The position numbers and the translations under genes are program-made. The notes beneath the pieces are model-generated. The model did not search any database, had not been told where the DNA came from, and saw only the letters and a list, made by a program, of their open reading frames with translations. Positions 8,895 through 18,002 of a DNA stretch of 64,000 nt are shown here, in pieces. The stretch comes from Muribaculaceae bacterium (GTDB taxonomy: Bacteria; Bacteroidota; Bacteroidia; Bacteroidales; Muribaculaceae), in assembly GCA_016292745.1 (NCBI GenBank), contig JAEDFO010000003.1, positions 1-64,000 of the forward strand, read 5' to 3'. Each line of letters starts with the position of its first letter. The stretch's first letter is position 1.

Positions 8895-9046
8895 ATATAT
8901 TTATTGATATTTTCATATATTTTGTCGATATTTTTTCAATCAAATTAGTTAATAATTCGTTTTTAATAGTGGATCTTCCCATCGAAATTTGAAGATTCAC
9001 AATTATTGATTATTTTAGCAGGCCAAAATTTCAAAATTGACTTAAC

Positions 9047-9529
9047 ATGAACAAACCTACTGAAACCGACATACAATTCATGCAGATTGCATGCGACCTG
9101 GCATTTGAAAACATCGACCACGGAGGCGGCCCGTTTGGTGCCGTAATTGTCAAGGACGGCAACATTGTTTCAACCGGGTGCAACACCGTGACGCTCGACA
9201 ACGACCCTACAGCTCATGCCGAAGTAAACGCCATCCGCAAGGCGTGCGCCCAGACCGGCAACTTCAAGCTCGACGGATGCGTGGTGTATAGCTCATGCGA
9301 GCCTTGTCCTATGTGTCTCTCGGCACTGTACTGGGCGGGTGTGAAGAAAATATACTACGGGAACACCAAGACCGATGCCCGCGACATAAATTTCGACGAC
9401 AAATTCATATACGACGAGCTGGAAATTGAGCCAGAGGAACGCCACATCCCCAGCGTTAGAATAAATCTGCCGGAAGCAATCCTTGCTTTCAAGAAGTGGG
9501 CCGATAAAACCGATAAAATTGAATATTAG
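9047..9529 (+). CDS. guaD: Guanine deaminase (cytidine deaminase fold)
   Basis: Zinc hydrolase converting guanine to xanthine in purine salvage. The 160-residue protein has the deaminase zinc motifs HAE (in DPTAHAEVNAIRKAC) and PCPMC (in SSCEPCPMCLSALYWA). It resembles Bacillus GuaD in length, in the GGPFGAVIVKDG start, in the FDDKFIYDE segment, and in ending with a Tyr after an acidic residue (IEY), where GuaD swaps its C terminus into the partner subunit. A tRNA adenosine deaminase is the main alternative, but the C-terminal half fits GuaD better. Its stop overlaps by 3 bp the end of the convergent radical SAM gene. Confidence 0.85.
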   Translation: MNKPTETDIQFMQIACDLAFENIDHGGGPFGAVIVKDGNIVSTGCNTVTLDNDPTAHAEVNAIRKACAQTGNFKLDGCVVYSSCEPCPMCLSALYWAGVKKIYYGNTKTDARDINFDDKFIYDELEIEPEERHIPSVRINLPEAILAFKKWADKTDKIEY

Positions 9530-10452
9530 CGCACAAGCGAGCCTTGGCGTATGCAATTGTCGCGCAGATAATTGTTAAGCAGATTGGCAAACTGATAGTT
9601 CTTCAATCCCCACCTCGGCGAAACGAGCAAAGAATCGGGCGACTGCGACACAAACCGCTCAATGGCAATGCTTAACGGCAAATGCTTTATAAACTCACCG
9701 CACAATGCCACATACGACTGAGGCGTGAACGAGGGAACCGCCAGTGTGCCTTCAGCCACTTGTTGTGCCATTCTAGTTCCCTTGATTAGCTGTAACTGGT
9801 GAATCTTTAACGTCGACAGCGGAAGCGATGCCATGGCATCGGCTGTTGCCATTATTTGCGATTCTGTTTCGCCAGGCAAGCCGATAATAATATGCGCGCC
9901 ACACATTATGCCGGCCGAAGCGGTCCGCCGCACTGCATCAACTGTGTCGGCCCACGTATGCCCGCGGTTAATCAGCTGCAATGTGGCATCGTGCGAGGTC
10001 TCAACACCATACTCCACAAGCACAAACGTTTCGCGAGCCAACAATTCCAGTTCATCGAGCAACGGCTGCGGCATGCAGTCGGGACGCGTTCCGATGATAA
10101 TCCCAACAACGCCCTCGACAGCAAGCGCATCGCGATACATCTGCATCAACGACGACACTTGCCCGTATGTATTAGTATAAGCCTGAAAATAAGCCAAATA
10201 CTTCATCGATGGATACTTACGCGAGAAGAAGCCACGACCCTCATCAAGTTGCTGCCGAACAGATTTAACCGGTGTGCAATAGCCGGGATTGAATGTCTGG
10301 TTATTGCAATATGTACAGCCTCCATAGCCCTTGGTCCCATCGCGGTTGGGACATGTGAAACCCGCATTGATGGCTATCTTCTGCACCTTAAACGGAAAAA
10401 AGCGGCTCAAGAATTGCGAGAAATCAACATACCCGTAACTTTCGGTAAGCAT
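9526..10452 (-). CDS. Radical SAM protein, YhcC family
   Basis: A 308-residue radical SAM enzyme of the YhcC/TIGR01212 family; the reaction is unknown. The cluster motif is of the unusual family type, CPNRDGTKGYGGCTYC (about residues 28-43), with the last Cys-x2-Cys closing the 4Fe-4S site. Later come a SAM-binding YFQAYTNTY and a GAHIIIGLPGET segment typical of elp3-like enzymes. Start chosen at 10452 (MLTESYGYVDF), 4 nt after the aroC stop; longer frames only shadow aroC. Co-transcribed with ybaK and aroC. Confidence 0.88.
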   Translation of the reverse strand: MLTESYGYVDFSQFLSRFFPFKVQKIAINAGFTCPNRDGTKGYGGCTYCNNQTFNPGYCTPVKSVRQQLDEGRGFFSRKYPSMKYLAYFQAYTNTYGQVSSLMQMYRDALAVEGVVGIIIGTRPDCMPQPLLDELELLARETFVLVEYGVETSHDATLQLINRGHTWADTVDAVRRTASAGIMCGAHIIIGLPGETESQIMATADAMASLPLSTLKIHQLQLIKGTRMAQQVAEGTLAVPSFTPQSYVALCGEFIKHLPLSIAIERFVSQSPDSLLVSPRWGLKNYQFANLLNNYLRDNCIRQGSLVR

Positions 10453-10456
10453 GATG

Positions 10457-11530
10457 CTAAAGATGGGTGGTTTTGTTAAAAAGGTAATTGTCAAGAATGA
10501 CCATTGCTGCCATAGCCTCGACGATTGGCACCGCACGAGGCAAGACGCATGGGTCGTGACGGCCTTTGGCCCGAAGGACGGTGCTGTTGCCATTAGTGTC
10601 GACTGTATCGACGTCGCGCAGCAAGGTTGCCACAGGCTTGAAGGCAACCCGGAAATATATGTCGTTGCCATTGCTTATACCGCCCTGTATGCCACCTGAA
10701 TGATTGGTTGTGGTGGTTATGCGGCCATTCTCGGAAACAAAAGTATCAATCATCTCACTGCCTCGCATACCTGCCGATGCAAATCCTTCGCCATAGTCGA
10801 AACCCTTTACAGCATTGATGCCGAGCATGGCATCGCCCAGCCGCGCATGCAGTTTCCCGAAAACCGGCTCGCCGAGACCTGAAGGAACGCCTTTTATCAC
10901 TCCGGTTACAACACCACCAATGGTGTCGCCCTGCGACTTCACCTCCGAAATCAGATCTATCATGCGTTGCGCCACTTCGGCATCGGGGCAACGGACTATA
11001 TTGTTGTCGATTGAGTCAAGATTCAGTTCAGTATATGGTTTGTCGAGCACAATATCGCCCACTTGCGATGTGTAGGCATACACCGTTATGCCAAGCTTCT
11101 CCAAAGCCTGCTTAGCAAATGCACCTGCCACCACTCGAGAAATGGTTTCGCGAGCCGACGAGCGTCCACCTCCTCGATAATCGCGGATGCCGTACTTGGT
11201 CTGATAGGTGTAGTCGGCGTGCGACGGGCGGAATGTGTCCTTGATGTTTGCATAATCGCTACTGTGCTGATTGGTATTTTCCACCATGAAACCGATGGGC
11301 ATACCGGTAGTGACCCCGTCGAGCAAGCCTGAAAGCACATTAATGCGGTCAGGCTCATTGCGTGGTGTCACTATCGACGACTGTCCTGGACGACGTCGTG
11401 ACAGTTCGCGTTGAACCTTTTCGATATCTATCTCGATGCCAGCCGGCATGCCTTCAATCACTCCACCAACTGCTGCACCATGCGACTCGCCGAAAGTGGT
11501 AACCCTATATATTACACCAAATCCATTCAT
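10457..11530 (-). CDS. aroC: Chorismate synthase
   Basis: Last step of the shikimate pathway: FMN-dependent conversion of EPSP to chorismate. The 357-residue protein shows the family signatures [18 protein letters not shown] near the N terminus, [14 protein letters not shown]-like [15 protein letters not shown] with [10 protein letters not shown], and the C-terminal [17 protein letters not shown]. Length is normal and all signatures are intact. It begins 15 nt after ybaK and ends 4 nt before the radical SAM gene. Confidence 0.97.
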   Translation of the reverse strand: MNGFGVIYRVTTFGESHGAAVGGVIEGMPAGIEIDIEKVQRELSRRRPGQSSIVTPRNEPDRINVLSGLLDGVTTGMPIGFMVENTNQHSSDYANIKDTFRPSHADYTYQTKYGIRDYRGGGRSSARETISRVVAGAFAKQALEKLGITVYAYTSQVGDIVLDKPYTELNLDSIDNNIVRCPDAEVAQRMIDLISEVKSQGDTIGGVVTGVIKGVPSGLGEPVFGKLHARLGDAMLGINAVKGFDYGEGFASAGMRGSEMIDTFVSENGRITTTTNHSGGIQGGISNGNDIYFRVAFKPVATLLRDVDTVDTNGNSTVLRAKGRHDPCVLPRAVPIVEAMAAMVILDNYLFNKTTHL

Positions 11531-11545
11531 TATATATTCATCTGT

Positions 11546-12031
11546 TTATTTATCAATTGTCAAATCGGCCAACGATGCCCTTACATATCCAACCAGAGCC
11601 TGCGGATTGATGCGAAGCTGCAACCCTCTGACGCCGGCACTCACATATATATAATCGTGGAGGTTGCATGATGAATCAAAAAAAGTCGGGAACGTCTTCT
11701 TCATACCAATGGGACAGCAACCGCCACGGATATACCCAGTAACAGGGAGCAGTTCCTTCAAGGGTATCATCTCGGCCTTCTTGTTGCCCGACACCTTAGC
11801 TGCCTTTTTCAGGTCAACCTCGTCATCGCCGGGCACTACACACACAAAATAACCGTTGCGGTCGCCATGTAGCACCAAAGTCTTGAACACCTGTCGGATG
11901 TTCTCGCCAAGTTGGTCGGCTATATGCTGTGCGCCCAAATCTGATTCGTCAACCTCATACGGGATCAGTGAATACTCAATTTTTGCCTTATCGAGCAGAC
12001 GGGCTACGTTTGTCTTGCTAATGTTTGCCAT
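11546..12031 (-). CDS. ybaK: Cys-tRNA(Pro)/Cys-tRNA(Cys) deacylase YbaK
   Basis: Trans-editing enzyme that hydrolyses mischarged Cys-tRNA-Pro. The 161-residue protein has the YbaK fold signatures: VFKTLVLHGD, the conserved KKAAKVSGNKKAEMI with its catalytic Lys, and GYIRGGCCPIGMKK followed by the typical C-terminal RINPQALV. Start chosen at 12031 (MANISKTNVAR), 24 nt downstream of a TACCTTTG promoter box; the longer frame lacks support. First gene of a ybaK-aroC-radical SAM operon. Confidence 0.9.
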   Translation of the reverse strand: MANISKTNVARLLDKAKIEYSLIPYEVDESDLGAQHIADQLGENIRQVFKTLVLHGDRNGYFVCVVPGDDEVDLKKAAKVSGNKKAEMIPLKELLPVTGYIRGGCCPIGMKKTFPTFFDSSCNLHDYIYVSAGVRGLQLRINPQALVGYVRASLADLTIDK

Positions 12032-12059
12032 ATTGTCATTATATATGATAATAATTGAA

Positions 12060-12067
12060 CAAAGGTA
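12060..12067 (-). promoter_or_regulatory. -7 promoter box of ybaK operon
   Basis: TACCTTTG on the - strand, a full match to TANNTTTG, 29 bases before the ybaK ATG. A TTG lies 22 nt further upstream, slightly beyond the usual spacing. Confidence 0.5.
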
Positions 12068-12096
12068 TAAATTTGCCGGCAAAAAATGCCAACCGA

Positions 12097-12130
12097 CAAT
12101 AAAAAACCGGTCACTTTCAAGCAACCGGTT
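12097..12130 (-). terminator. Terminator after the LysM/M23 peptidase gene
   Basis: AACCGGTT and ACCGGTT arms around a 12-nt loop followed on the - strand by six T, 29 nt after the peptidase stop. Confidence 0.75.
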
Positions 12131-12158
12131 ATTGATTTCTTATAATAAGGAATGAAAT

Positions 12159-13112
12159 CTATCGTACTCTAAGGGTTTTGCCGATTTTCAGCTTCGTTGT
12201 GGTTTTGATGCCATTAAGACGGCACAGTTTCTTAACACTTACACCATGACGGCTTGCAATCTTGCCAAGTGTGTCGCCTTTGCGAACACGGTATGTAGCC
12301 TTTGATCCACCGGTCTTGTACTTGTTGCTCTTAAGAGTTGAAGCATAGCGTGCACGCTGAGCCTTCGGCGAATAGTCACGACCCACTTCGTATGTTTTCT
12401 TGTCGAAAGTATACTGGTCGGTGTGAGTAGTCTGGTTGTCAAAATCAAAAATAGCCGAAGGATTGATAGCATAGCCCATGAATCGGGTTTCGAAGTGGAG
12501 GTGCGAGCCTGTGCTGTGTCCGGTATTGCCACCAAGGGCGATAGGCTGACCTGCCTTAACAAATTCGTCTTGCTTTACGAGGAAGCGCGAGAGGTGGCCG
12601 TAAACGGTCTCAAGGCCGTTATCGTGACGGACAACCACATAATAGCCATAGCCACGGCGTTCATATTTTGTGATACGCACCTTGCCATCAAATGCCGAGC
12701 GGATAGTATCTCCAATCTGCACTTTCAGGTCGATACCTTTGTGCATACGGCGGAACCGTGGACGATATCCATAAGGCGATGTTACATAGCCGTGATGAGG
12801 CATGCAAAAATTGGTTACATCGATAACCTTGCGGTCAGGAACCTCAACATTGCGATATGAGTTGACAAGTCCACTGTCCCATCCTATCGAATAGATGTCC
12901 TCTTCGGGCTCTTCTTCCTCGAGGAAGTGGTTATCGATATAGTCGGTAGTTTCCTGTAGGTTAATCTGCGATTCAAAATTCGACTGCATTGCGAGCAGGT
13001 CGTCGTGAACGCTGCTATGAGTAACCGACTGCATATTCTGTGCCATTGCTGTATGGCACCCAGCAGTCAACAAACCAGCGGCTAATATTGATACAAAATA
13101 CTTAAAATTCAT
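12159..13112 (-). CDS. M23 metallopeptidase with C-terminal LysM, probable lipoprotein
   Basis: Likely cleaves or scaffolds peptidoglycan crosslinks in the periplasm. The 317-residue protein has a signal peptide with lipobox LLTAGC (Cys about 19), an acidic linker, an M23/LytM domain (about 110-225) with HKGIDL, YGHLS and HLHFE carrying the zinc ligands His and Asp, and a C-terminal LysM (about 272-317) with YRVRKGDTLGKIASRHGVS. All zinc ligands appear present, so it can be active, unlike EnvC/NlpD-type activators. A terminator follows; ndk lies 27 nt upstream. Confidence 0.9.
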   Translation of the reverse strand: MNFKYFVSILAAGLLTAGCHTAMAQNMQSVTHSSVHDDLLAMQSNFESQINLQETTDYIDNHFLEEEEPEEDIYSIGWDSGLVNSYRNVEVPDRKVIDVTNFCMPHHGYVTSPYGYRPRFRRMHKGIDLKVQIGDTIRSAFDGKVRITKYERRGYGYYVVVRHDNGLETVYGHLSRFLVKQDEFVKAGQPIALGGNTGHSTGSHLHFETRFMGYAINPSAIFDFDNQTTHTDQYTFDKKTYEVGRDYSPKAQRARYASTLKSNKYKTGGSKATYRVRKGDTLGKIASRHGVSVKKLCRLNGIKTTTKLKIGKTLRVR

Positions 13113-13139
13113 CAGACGTACACTTTTTTTGAGTTAGGC

Positions 13140-13595
13140 TTATGCCTCGTCGGGCGAATACAAAAACTTCTTTGTCGGATAGTCAAACAATTCACCATCA
13201 GCAAAGAATCGCTTCAGCTCAATCTCGGCATTCTCAACCGAATCAGATGCGTGAATTATGTTCTCCTGACCGCTCATCCCAAAATCGCCACGAATGGTTC
13301 CGGGCAGAGCTTTACGTGAATTGGTGGCATCGGTCATTTGACGAACCACTGTCACAGCCTCAACACCTTCAATGCCAATCACAATAACAGGAAGTGCCAT
13401 CATCGAATTAAGCAACGAAGGGAAGAAAGGACGGTCAACCAAATGAGCATAATGCTCACGAAGAATATCCTCATGGAGCTGCATCATTTTGATACCTATA
13501 ATCTTCAAGCCTTTTTTCTCAAATCTCGAAATTATTTCTCCGGCATGCTCGCGGGCTATTGCCGACGGTTTTAGTATCACCAATGTCCTTTCCAT
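13140..13595 (-). CDS. ndk: Nucleoside diphosphate kinase
   Basis: Balances NTP/dNTP pools through a phospho-His intermediate. The 151-residue protein starts with ERTLVILKPSA, has the KALPGTIRGDFG loop and the catalytic His in NIIHASDSVENAEIEL. It is slightly longer than the usual 140 residues through an insertion around FFPSLLNSMMALPV and a C-terminal tail. It is followed 27 nt later by the M23/LysM gene. Confidence 0.96.
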   Translation of the reverse strand: MERTLVILKPSAIAREHAGEIISRFEKKGLKIIGIKMMQLHEDILREHYAHLVDRPFFPSLLNSMMALPVIVIGIEGVEAVTVVRQMTDATNSRKALPGTIRGDFGMSGQENIIHASDSVENAEIELKRFFADGELFDYPTKKFLYSPDEA

Positions 13596-13630
13596 GTTAA
13601 GATATTTTTTGGTTTTTCGTTTTCGACTTT

Positions 13631-13660
13631 CAAATATAGCGAAAAATATTCCTTTTTCGC
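13631..13660 (-). promoter_or_regulatory. ndk promoter with inverted repeat in the spacer
   Basis: TATATTTG (13631-13638) matches the -7 consensus and lies 36 bases before ndk. Directly upstream, occupying the spacer toward the -33 position, is a perfect 8-bp inverted repeat GCGAAAAA/TTTTTCGC with a 6-nt gap (13639-13660), the usual place for an operator. Confidence 0.45.
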
Positions 13661-13744
13661 ATATACAGAAGGTATAAAAAATTTAAACTCTTGTAATTAA
13701 TATCTCAGTTTTAATACAAAGAAGTGATATTCAGAAAGTTACAA

Positions 13745-13766
13745 AAATATGTTATATAACATATTT
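13745..13766. repeat. 22-bp perfect palindrome between ndk and recG
   Basis: The two halves, AAATATGTTAT and ATAACATATTT, are exact reverse complements with no loop. It lies 50 bases after the recG stop and 110 bases before the ndk promoter. It could be a dimeric protein-binding site or a hairpin at the recG transcript end. A partial copy (AAAAATATGTTATAAAATATG) occurs at about 16736-16756. Confidence 0.5.
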
Positions 13767-13815
13767 CCGAACTTTGTTAAGGACGGAGTTTTTAATCTGT
13801 TAATATTTGAAAAAA

Positions 13816-15906
13816 TCAACTTATGAGGCTCCAATTGATTGTCCGCGAGAAAAGGCTGTTAAGCCCATCGGCAAGGAGCCGGTTCTTGGGTTTTGACAAA
13901 TCTGGGTCGTCATCAATCACAGCTGTGGCCACATCGCGGGCAAGCTGAACCATCTGCCCATCACGGGCAAGATTGGCAATCTTCAAGTCGAAGGCAATGC
14001 CACTCTGCTGAGTGCCTTCCATATCGCCTGGGCCACGGAATTTCATGTCGGCCTCAGCAATGACGAATCCGTCGCTGGTTTCGGTCATCAGTTCGAGACG
14101 CTTGCGGGTGTCAGCGCTTATTTTGGGATTCGACATAAGTATACAGTAAGCTTGGTCGGCACCACGCCCAACACGTCCACGCAATTGGTGAAGCTGCGAC
14201 AGGCCAAACCTTTCGGAATTCTCAATCACCATCACCGACGCATTGGGCACATTAACCCCCACTTCGATGACAGTCGTGGCAACCATAATATCAGCCTGAT
14301 GGGTTACAAACAACTGCATCTGATAGTCCTTTTCAGATGGCTTCATCTCGCCATGTACAAAGCATACCTTACGGTCAGGAAATGTTTCGCACACCTGCTG
14401 ATAACCCTCTTCGAGATTGCGCAAATCGAGCTTCTCACTCTCGTGAATCAGCGGATACACTATATAAACCTGACGTCCCTGCTGAAGCTGCTGGCCAATG
14501 AACCGGTTCACGCTGTTGCGATGGTTATCGTAGCGAAGGAGGGTTTGCACCGGCTTACGTCCCGGCGGAAACTCGTCGATAACCGAAACGTCGAGGTCTC
14601 CGTATATTGTCATTGCAAGAGTTCGCGGTATAGGCGTGGCTGTCATTACAAGCACATGCGGAGGAACCGCATTCTTCTTCCACAACTTGGCACGTTGAGC
14701 CACTCCGAAGCGGTGCTGCTCATCGATTACAACCAGGCCAAGATTGCGGAACAGCACATTGTCCTCAATAACAGCATGGGTGCCGATAAGAATATTGAGC
14801 GAGCCATCCTGCAAAGAGGCATGGATTCGTTCGCGCTCCTTTTTTCGAGTTGAGCCTGTAAGCAGAGCCACCGTCACCCCAATCTTCTCGGCCATGGCAT
14901 TGATTGTTGCAAAATGCTGGGTGGCAAGAATCTCAGTAGGAGCCATAATGCACCCCTGATACCCATTGCCAACCGCTATGAGTATGGTAAGGAAAGCCAC
15001 CAAGGTCTTCCCGCTTCCCACATCACCTTGCAGCAAACGGTTCATCTGTCGTCCGGTGCGCATACTGTTGCGAATTTCCTTTATTACGCGTTTCTGGGCT
15101 CCGGTAAGCGGAAACGGCATATGATTATTATAGAAATTCATGAATGGCTCACCCACTACATTGAAAGTGAAACCTTGTAATGAGCTGTTGCGCTGTTTGG
15201 TGTAGCGGAGTATATTGAGCTGAAGAAAAAACAATTCGTCGAACTTCAGACGTTCCTGCGCCTTGTTCAGCGCCTGTACCGATTCTGGGCGATGAATATT
15301 TCGCAGCGCGGCATCGAGCGGCATCAGATGATTTGCGCGGATTATTTCGTCGGGCAAAGTCTCATCTATTAACTTCACCGAACTGAGCAGATTCTCGACA
15401 AGCTGGCGGATGTTACGCGAGGTGAACGAACGGTTACGGAGCGTTTCGGTTATGTAATACACACCTTGAAGGCCTTTAATTTCAGTCTCAGGCTTATATA
15501 CGTCAATTTCGGGATGTGTGAGGTTATAGCGACCGTTAAACATGGTCGGTTTCCCGAAAAGTATATACTCAACGCCGGTGTGGTAGTTCTCTTGTATGTA
15601 TTTCACGCGATTAAACCACACCACCTCAATAGTTCCTGAACCATCGTTAAATAGCGCGTGCAGACGTCGGCGAGCGCCTTCGCCATGAGCAGTGAAGCCA
15701 AGGAAACGGCCCTTCAGCTGGATATACGGCATATCGCCCTGCAGATTCGCTATCTTGTATATCGAGCTACGGTCGATATACCTGAACGGGAAATAGTACA
15801 GCAAATCGCGGAACGAATGGATATCCAGTTGTTTGGCCAGCATTTCGGCACGCTTTGGCCCTACTCCTGAAAGGAATTTTATGTCGATACGACTTAAATC
15901 GCTCAT
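13816..15906 (-). CDS. recG: ATP-dependent DNA helicase RecG
   Basis: Remodels stalled forks and Holliday junctions. The 696-residue protein has an N-terminal wedge/OB domain (about 1-190), then helicase motifs: Walker A GDVGSGKT (about 294-301), Walker B DEQHRFG, MTATPIPRT (motif III), and the C-terminal QLRGRVGRG (motif VI) followed by the TRG region. Length matches the family. Its start overlaps the ispD stop by 4 bp, so the two are coupled. Confidence 0.97.
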   Translation of the reverse strand: MSDLSRIDIKFLSGVGPKRAEMLAKQLDIHSFRDLLYYFPFRYIDRSSIYKIANLQGDMPYIQLKGRFLGFTAHGEGARRRLHALFNDGSGTIEVVWFNRVKYIQENYHTGVEYILFGKPTMFNGRYNLTHPEIDVYKPETEIKGLQGVYYITETLRNRSFTSRNIRQLVENLLSSVKLIDETLPDEIIRANHLMPLDAALRNIHRPESVQALNKAQERLKFDELFFLQLNILRYTKQRNSSLQGFTFNVVGEPFMNFYNNHMPFPLTGAQKRVIKEIRNSMRTGRQMNRLLQGDVGSGKTLVAFLTILIAVGNGYQGCIMAPTEILATQHFATINAMAEKIGVTVALLTGSTRKKERERIHASLQDGSLNILIGTHAVIEDNVLFRNLGLVVIDEQHRFGVAQRAKLWKKNAVPPHVLVMTATPIPRTLAMTIYGDLDVSVIDEFPPGRKPVQTLLRYDNHRNSVNRFIGQQLQQGRQVYIVYPLIHESEKLDLRNLEEGYQQVCETFPDRKVCFVHGEMKPSEKDYQMQLFVTHQADIMVATTVIEVGVNVPNASVMVIENSERFGLSQLHQLRGRVGRGADQAYCILMSNPKISADTRKRLELMTETSDGFVIAEADMKFRGPGDMEGTQQSGIAFDLKIANLARDGQMVQLARDVATAVIDDDPDLSKPKNRLLADGLNSLFSRTINWSLIS

Positions 15907-16580
15907 TGATTATCAATATAATATTGTGCTATAAGCAAGTCGATGGGATGAGTTATCTTTATATTGCTGATTTCACCTGAGTACAGAGACACCTTGGCAC
16001 CACTTGCCTCGACCACAGAGGCATCATCAGTGAAATGCTCAGAGAACGGCTGCGAGTATGCCTGGCGGAGAAGCGAAAGGCTGAAGGTTTGGGGGGTTTG
16101 CACCGCCCGCAGTTCGCTGCGTGTGAGCGAAATGCTATCACCATCAGTTAAAACCTTGCGTACACTGTCAACTACCGGAATCACCGGCACGGCAGCGCCA
16201 TGGCTCTCAGCCTCGTCAAATGAGCGTCGAATCATGTCGGCACTCACCAATGGCCGTACTCCATCGTGCACGGCAACAAGTCCATCGGCATCCGACGGTA
16301 TCAAGCTAAGCCCGTTGAGCACCGAATGGAAACGTGTTGCGCCCGCATAGGCTATTGCCTCCGGCGATACAAATGAATGACGTCGACACAGATTGTTCCA
16401 CCGCTCAACCTCTTGTTCGGCCAACACAAGCACAATAGAGATATCGTCGACGGCACTACGAAATGCATCGATAGTGTGCATAAGCACTGGCCTACCACAC
16501 AAATCAATGAATTGCTTGGGCAACGCCGTATTCATACGACTTCCCTTTCCTCCTGCCACTATTATTGCATATCTTTTCAT
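15903..16580 (-). CDS. ispD: 2-C-methyl-D-erythritol 4-phosphate cytidylyltransferase
   Basis: Third enzyme of the MEP isoprenoid pathway: joins MEP and CTP. The 225-residue protein has the nucleotide-binding start IIVAGGKGSRMNTALPKQF, the VAVHDGVRPLVS motif and the C-terminal IKITHPIDLLIAQ. Length is standard. It overlaps recG by 4 bp. A TAATTTTG promoter box ends just 4 nt before the ATG, so the transcript may be nearly leaderless. Confidence 0.96.
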   Translation of the reverse strand: MKRYAIIVAGGKGSRMNTALPKQFIDLCGRPVLMHTIDAFRSAVDDISIVLVLAEQEVERWNNLCRRHSFVSPEAIAYAGATRFHSVLNGLSLIPSDADGLVAVHDGVRPLVSADMIRRSFDEAESHGAAVPVIPVVDSVRKVLTDGDSISLTRSELRAVQTPQTFSLSLLRQAYSQPFSEHFTDDASVVEASGAKVSLYSGEISNIKITHPIDLLIAQYYIDNQ

Positions 16581-16584
16581 AGCA

Positions 16585-16592
16585 CAAAATTA
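16585..16592 (-). promoter_or_regulatory. -7 promoter box of ispD-recG
   Basis: TAATTTTG on the - strand matches TANNTTTG and lies 4 bases before the ispD ATG, implying a leader of a few bases or none. No clear -33 TTG. Confidence 0.45.
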
Positions 16593-16608
16593 CGAAACGC
16601 ACAACAAT

Positions 16609-16638
16609 AAAAAAAGGGGCAATTACCAAAATTGTCCC
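16609..16638 (-). terminator. Terminator after the LpxH-like gene
   Basis: Stem GGGGCAATT/AATTGTCCC (one G-U type pair) at 16616-16638, followed on the - strand by seven T. It lies 290 nt after the LpxH-like stop and just before the ispD promoter. Confidence 0.65.
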
Positions 16639-16931
16639 TTCCTATGGTCTTCAAATAGGTATAACTTTTAAGGTAAAAAAGATTGTTTTAGGTTTATGCC
16701 GCAAATTTCGGCCCTTTTTATTTGTCCTCCAAATAAAAAAATATGTTATAAAATATGTTTTTAGAAAAACGAAAACCAAATTAATTACTGAGAAATATTA
16801 TATACCTATTTTTCAGCTATTTAGATATTTGTATATAAATATATAAAATTGTTAAATTTGGTTATAAAACAAATTTTCGTTAGAAAATCGTCACCAAAGT
16901 GCAATATAGATTTAGAGTCAATGCTCTACGC
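16639..16931. other. AT-rich non-coding stretch
   Basis: Together with the adjacent terminator this is about 350 bases without a gene. It is strongly AT-rich, with no convincing ORF, tRNA or promoter. It holds a weak GCCG/CGGC hairpin followed by T-run (about 16698-16719, + strand) and the AAATATGTTAT-like repeat near 16740. Probably the long 3' end of the pyrB-lpxH transcript. Confidence 0.5.
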
Positions 16932-17672
16932 TCAATATGAGCCGAATTTGAGTTCTCGGCCATCGAATTCGCAATAGCTGAAATGGCTGATGCCATCGCC
17001 AAGTACCACAAACTGCGAACCACGAGCCAGGCGCTCATCGACAATACAATGTAGATGCCCAAACACGAAATAGTCAATTTCTCCGGGATACGATTCGGCA
17101 AACTCACGAAGATGCACGAGGTGTCGCTGCACGCACGCCTCAATATCAGCATTGCCGCCATAGCCATTGCGACTACTCGACGACCATGCAAAAGCAAACG
17201 GCACAGTCCAGCGTGGATGTACAGCACTAAACAATTTCTGCGCCAAACGGTTGCGGAACAATGCGCGAATAAATCGGAATCCTGCTGATTTATGGCCCAC
17301 GCCATCGCCATGTTCCAGAAAGAAGCGTTTACCCGATAATTCCACCACACGACTACCGTCTACGACCTCTATTCCTATCTCGCTCTGCATATACGAGAAC
17401 AGCCAAATATCGTGATTACCCAGAAACCAATAAACCTTAACACCGGCATCAACCAAACGTGCTAAAGCTCCAAGAAACCGCACATGTCCCTTGGGCACCA
17501 CATATCGATATTCATACCAATAATCAAGGATGTCACCAAGGAGATAGAGGGCAGATGCATGGTCGCGTATCGATTCAAGCCAAGCTACAACACGCTTCTC
17601 ATGAGCTTGCGCATCGGCAATATATCGTGCTCCAAGATGTAAATCGGATATGAAATATACTTTGTTGCGCAT
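16932..17672 (-). CDS. lpxH: UDP-2,3-diacylglucosamine diphosphatase, LpxH family
   Basis: Calcineurin-like metallophosphoesterase expected to make lipid X in lipid A synthesis at the inner membrane. The 246-residue protein has the five metal motifs: DLHLG (about 10-14), GDILD, GNHD, HGDG and GHLH. It has the Phe/Trp-rich middle with SAGFRFIRALFRNRLAQKLF, like the LpxH lid. Family members in Bacteroidetes are annotated both LpxH and generic phosphatase, so the substrate is likely but unproven. It begins 9 nt after the DUF59 gene. Confidence 0.8.
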   Translation of the reverse strand: MRNKVYFISDLHLGARYIADAQAHEKRVVAWLESIRDHASALYLLGDILDYWYEYRYVVPKGHVRFLGALARLVDAGVKVYWFLGNHDIWLFSYMQSEIGIEVVDGSRVVELSGKRFFLEHGDGVGHKSAGFRFIRALFRNRLAQKLFSAVHPRWTVPFAFAWSSSSRNGYGGNADIEACVQRHLVHLREFAESYPGEIDYFVFGHLHCIVDERLARGSQFVVLGDGISHFSYCEFDGRELKFGSY

Positions 17673-17681
17673 ATTGTTTAG

Positions 17682-18002
17682 TTATAGCAGGCCAAGCTCA
17701 AGTTTTGCCTCTTCACTCATCATGTCGGCATTCCATTCCGGCTCAAACACCAGCTGAAGGTCGACGCTTGACACGCCATCTATGCTTTCAATCTTCAGAC
17801 GGATATCCTCCATGATGAAGTCAGAAGCCGGACAATTAGGAGCAGTAAGGGTCATGTCGATGTGCACAACGGCATCGTCATCAACATCGATTTTATACAC
17901 AAGGCCCAAAGAATACACATCGACAGGTATTTCAGGGTCGTAAACTGTTTTCAGCAGCTCAACGGTTTTTTCCGTTATCCGAAGTCGTTCATCATCATTC
18001 AT
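17682..18002 (-). CDS. DUF59/MIP18-family Fe-S assembly protein
   Basis: A 106-residue cytoplasmic protein of the MIP18/PaaD/SufT domain family, which acts in maturing Fe-S proteins. The signature DPEIPVDVYSLGLVYKI at the N terminus and the TLTAPNCPASDF loop with its conserved Cys are present. No suf genes lie nearby. Start chosen at 18002 (MNDDERLR); an upstream in-frame Met gives a hydrophobic leader not seen in the family. It lies between glyA (79 nt upstream) and lpxH (9 nt downstream). Confidence 0.85.
   Translation of the reverse strand: MNDDERLRITEKTVELLKTVYDPEIPVDVYSLGLVYKIDVDDDAVVHIDMTLTAPNCPASDFIMEDIRLKIESIDGVSSVDLQLVFEPEWNADMMSEEAKLELGLL

Noticed and set aside
8896-9046. Inverted repeat TGGATCTTC/GAAGATTCA between zapB-like gene and guaD as an operator
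   Set aside because: Nine base pairs with a mismatch in AT-rich DNA and no promoter alignment; too weak to call.
16880-17350. A 156-codon - strand frame overlapping the LpxH-like gene
   Set aside because: It shadows a gene with all five metallophosphatase motifs and has no recognisable features.
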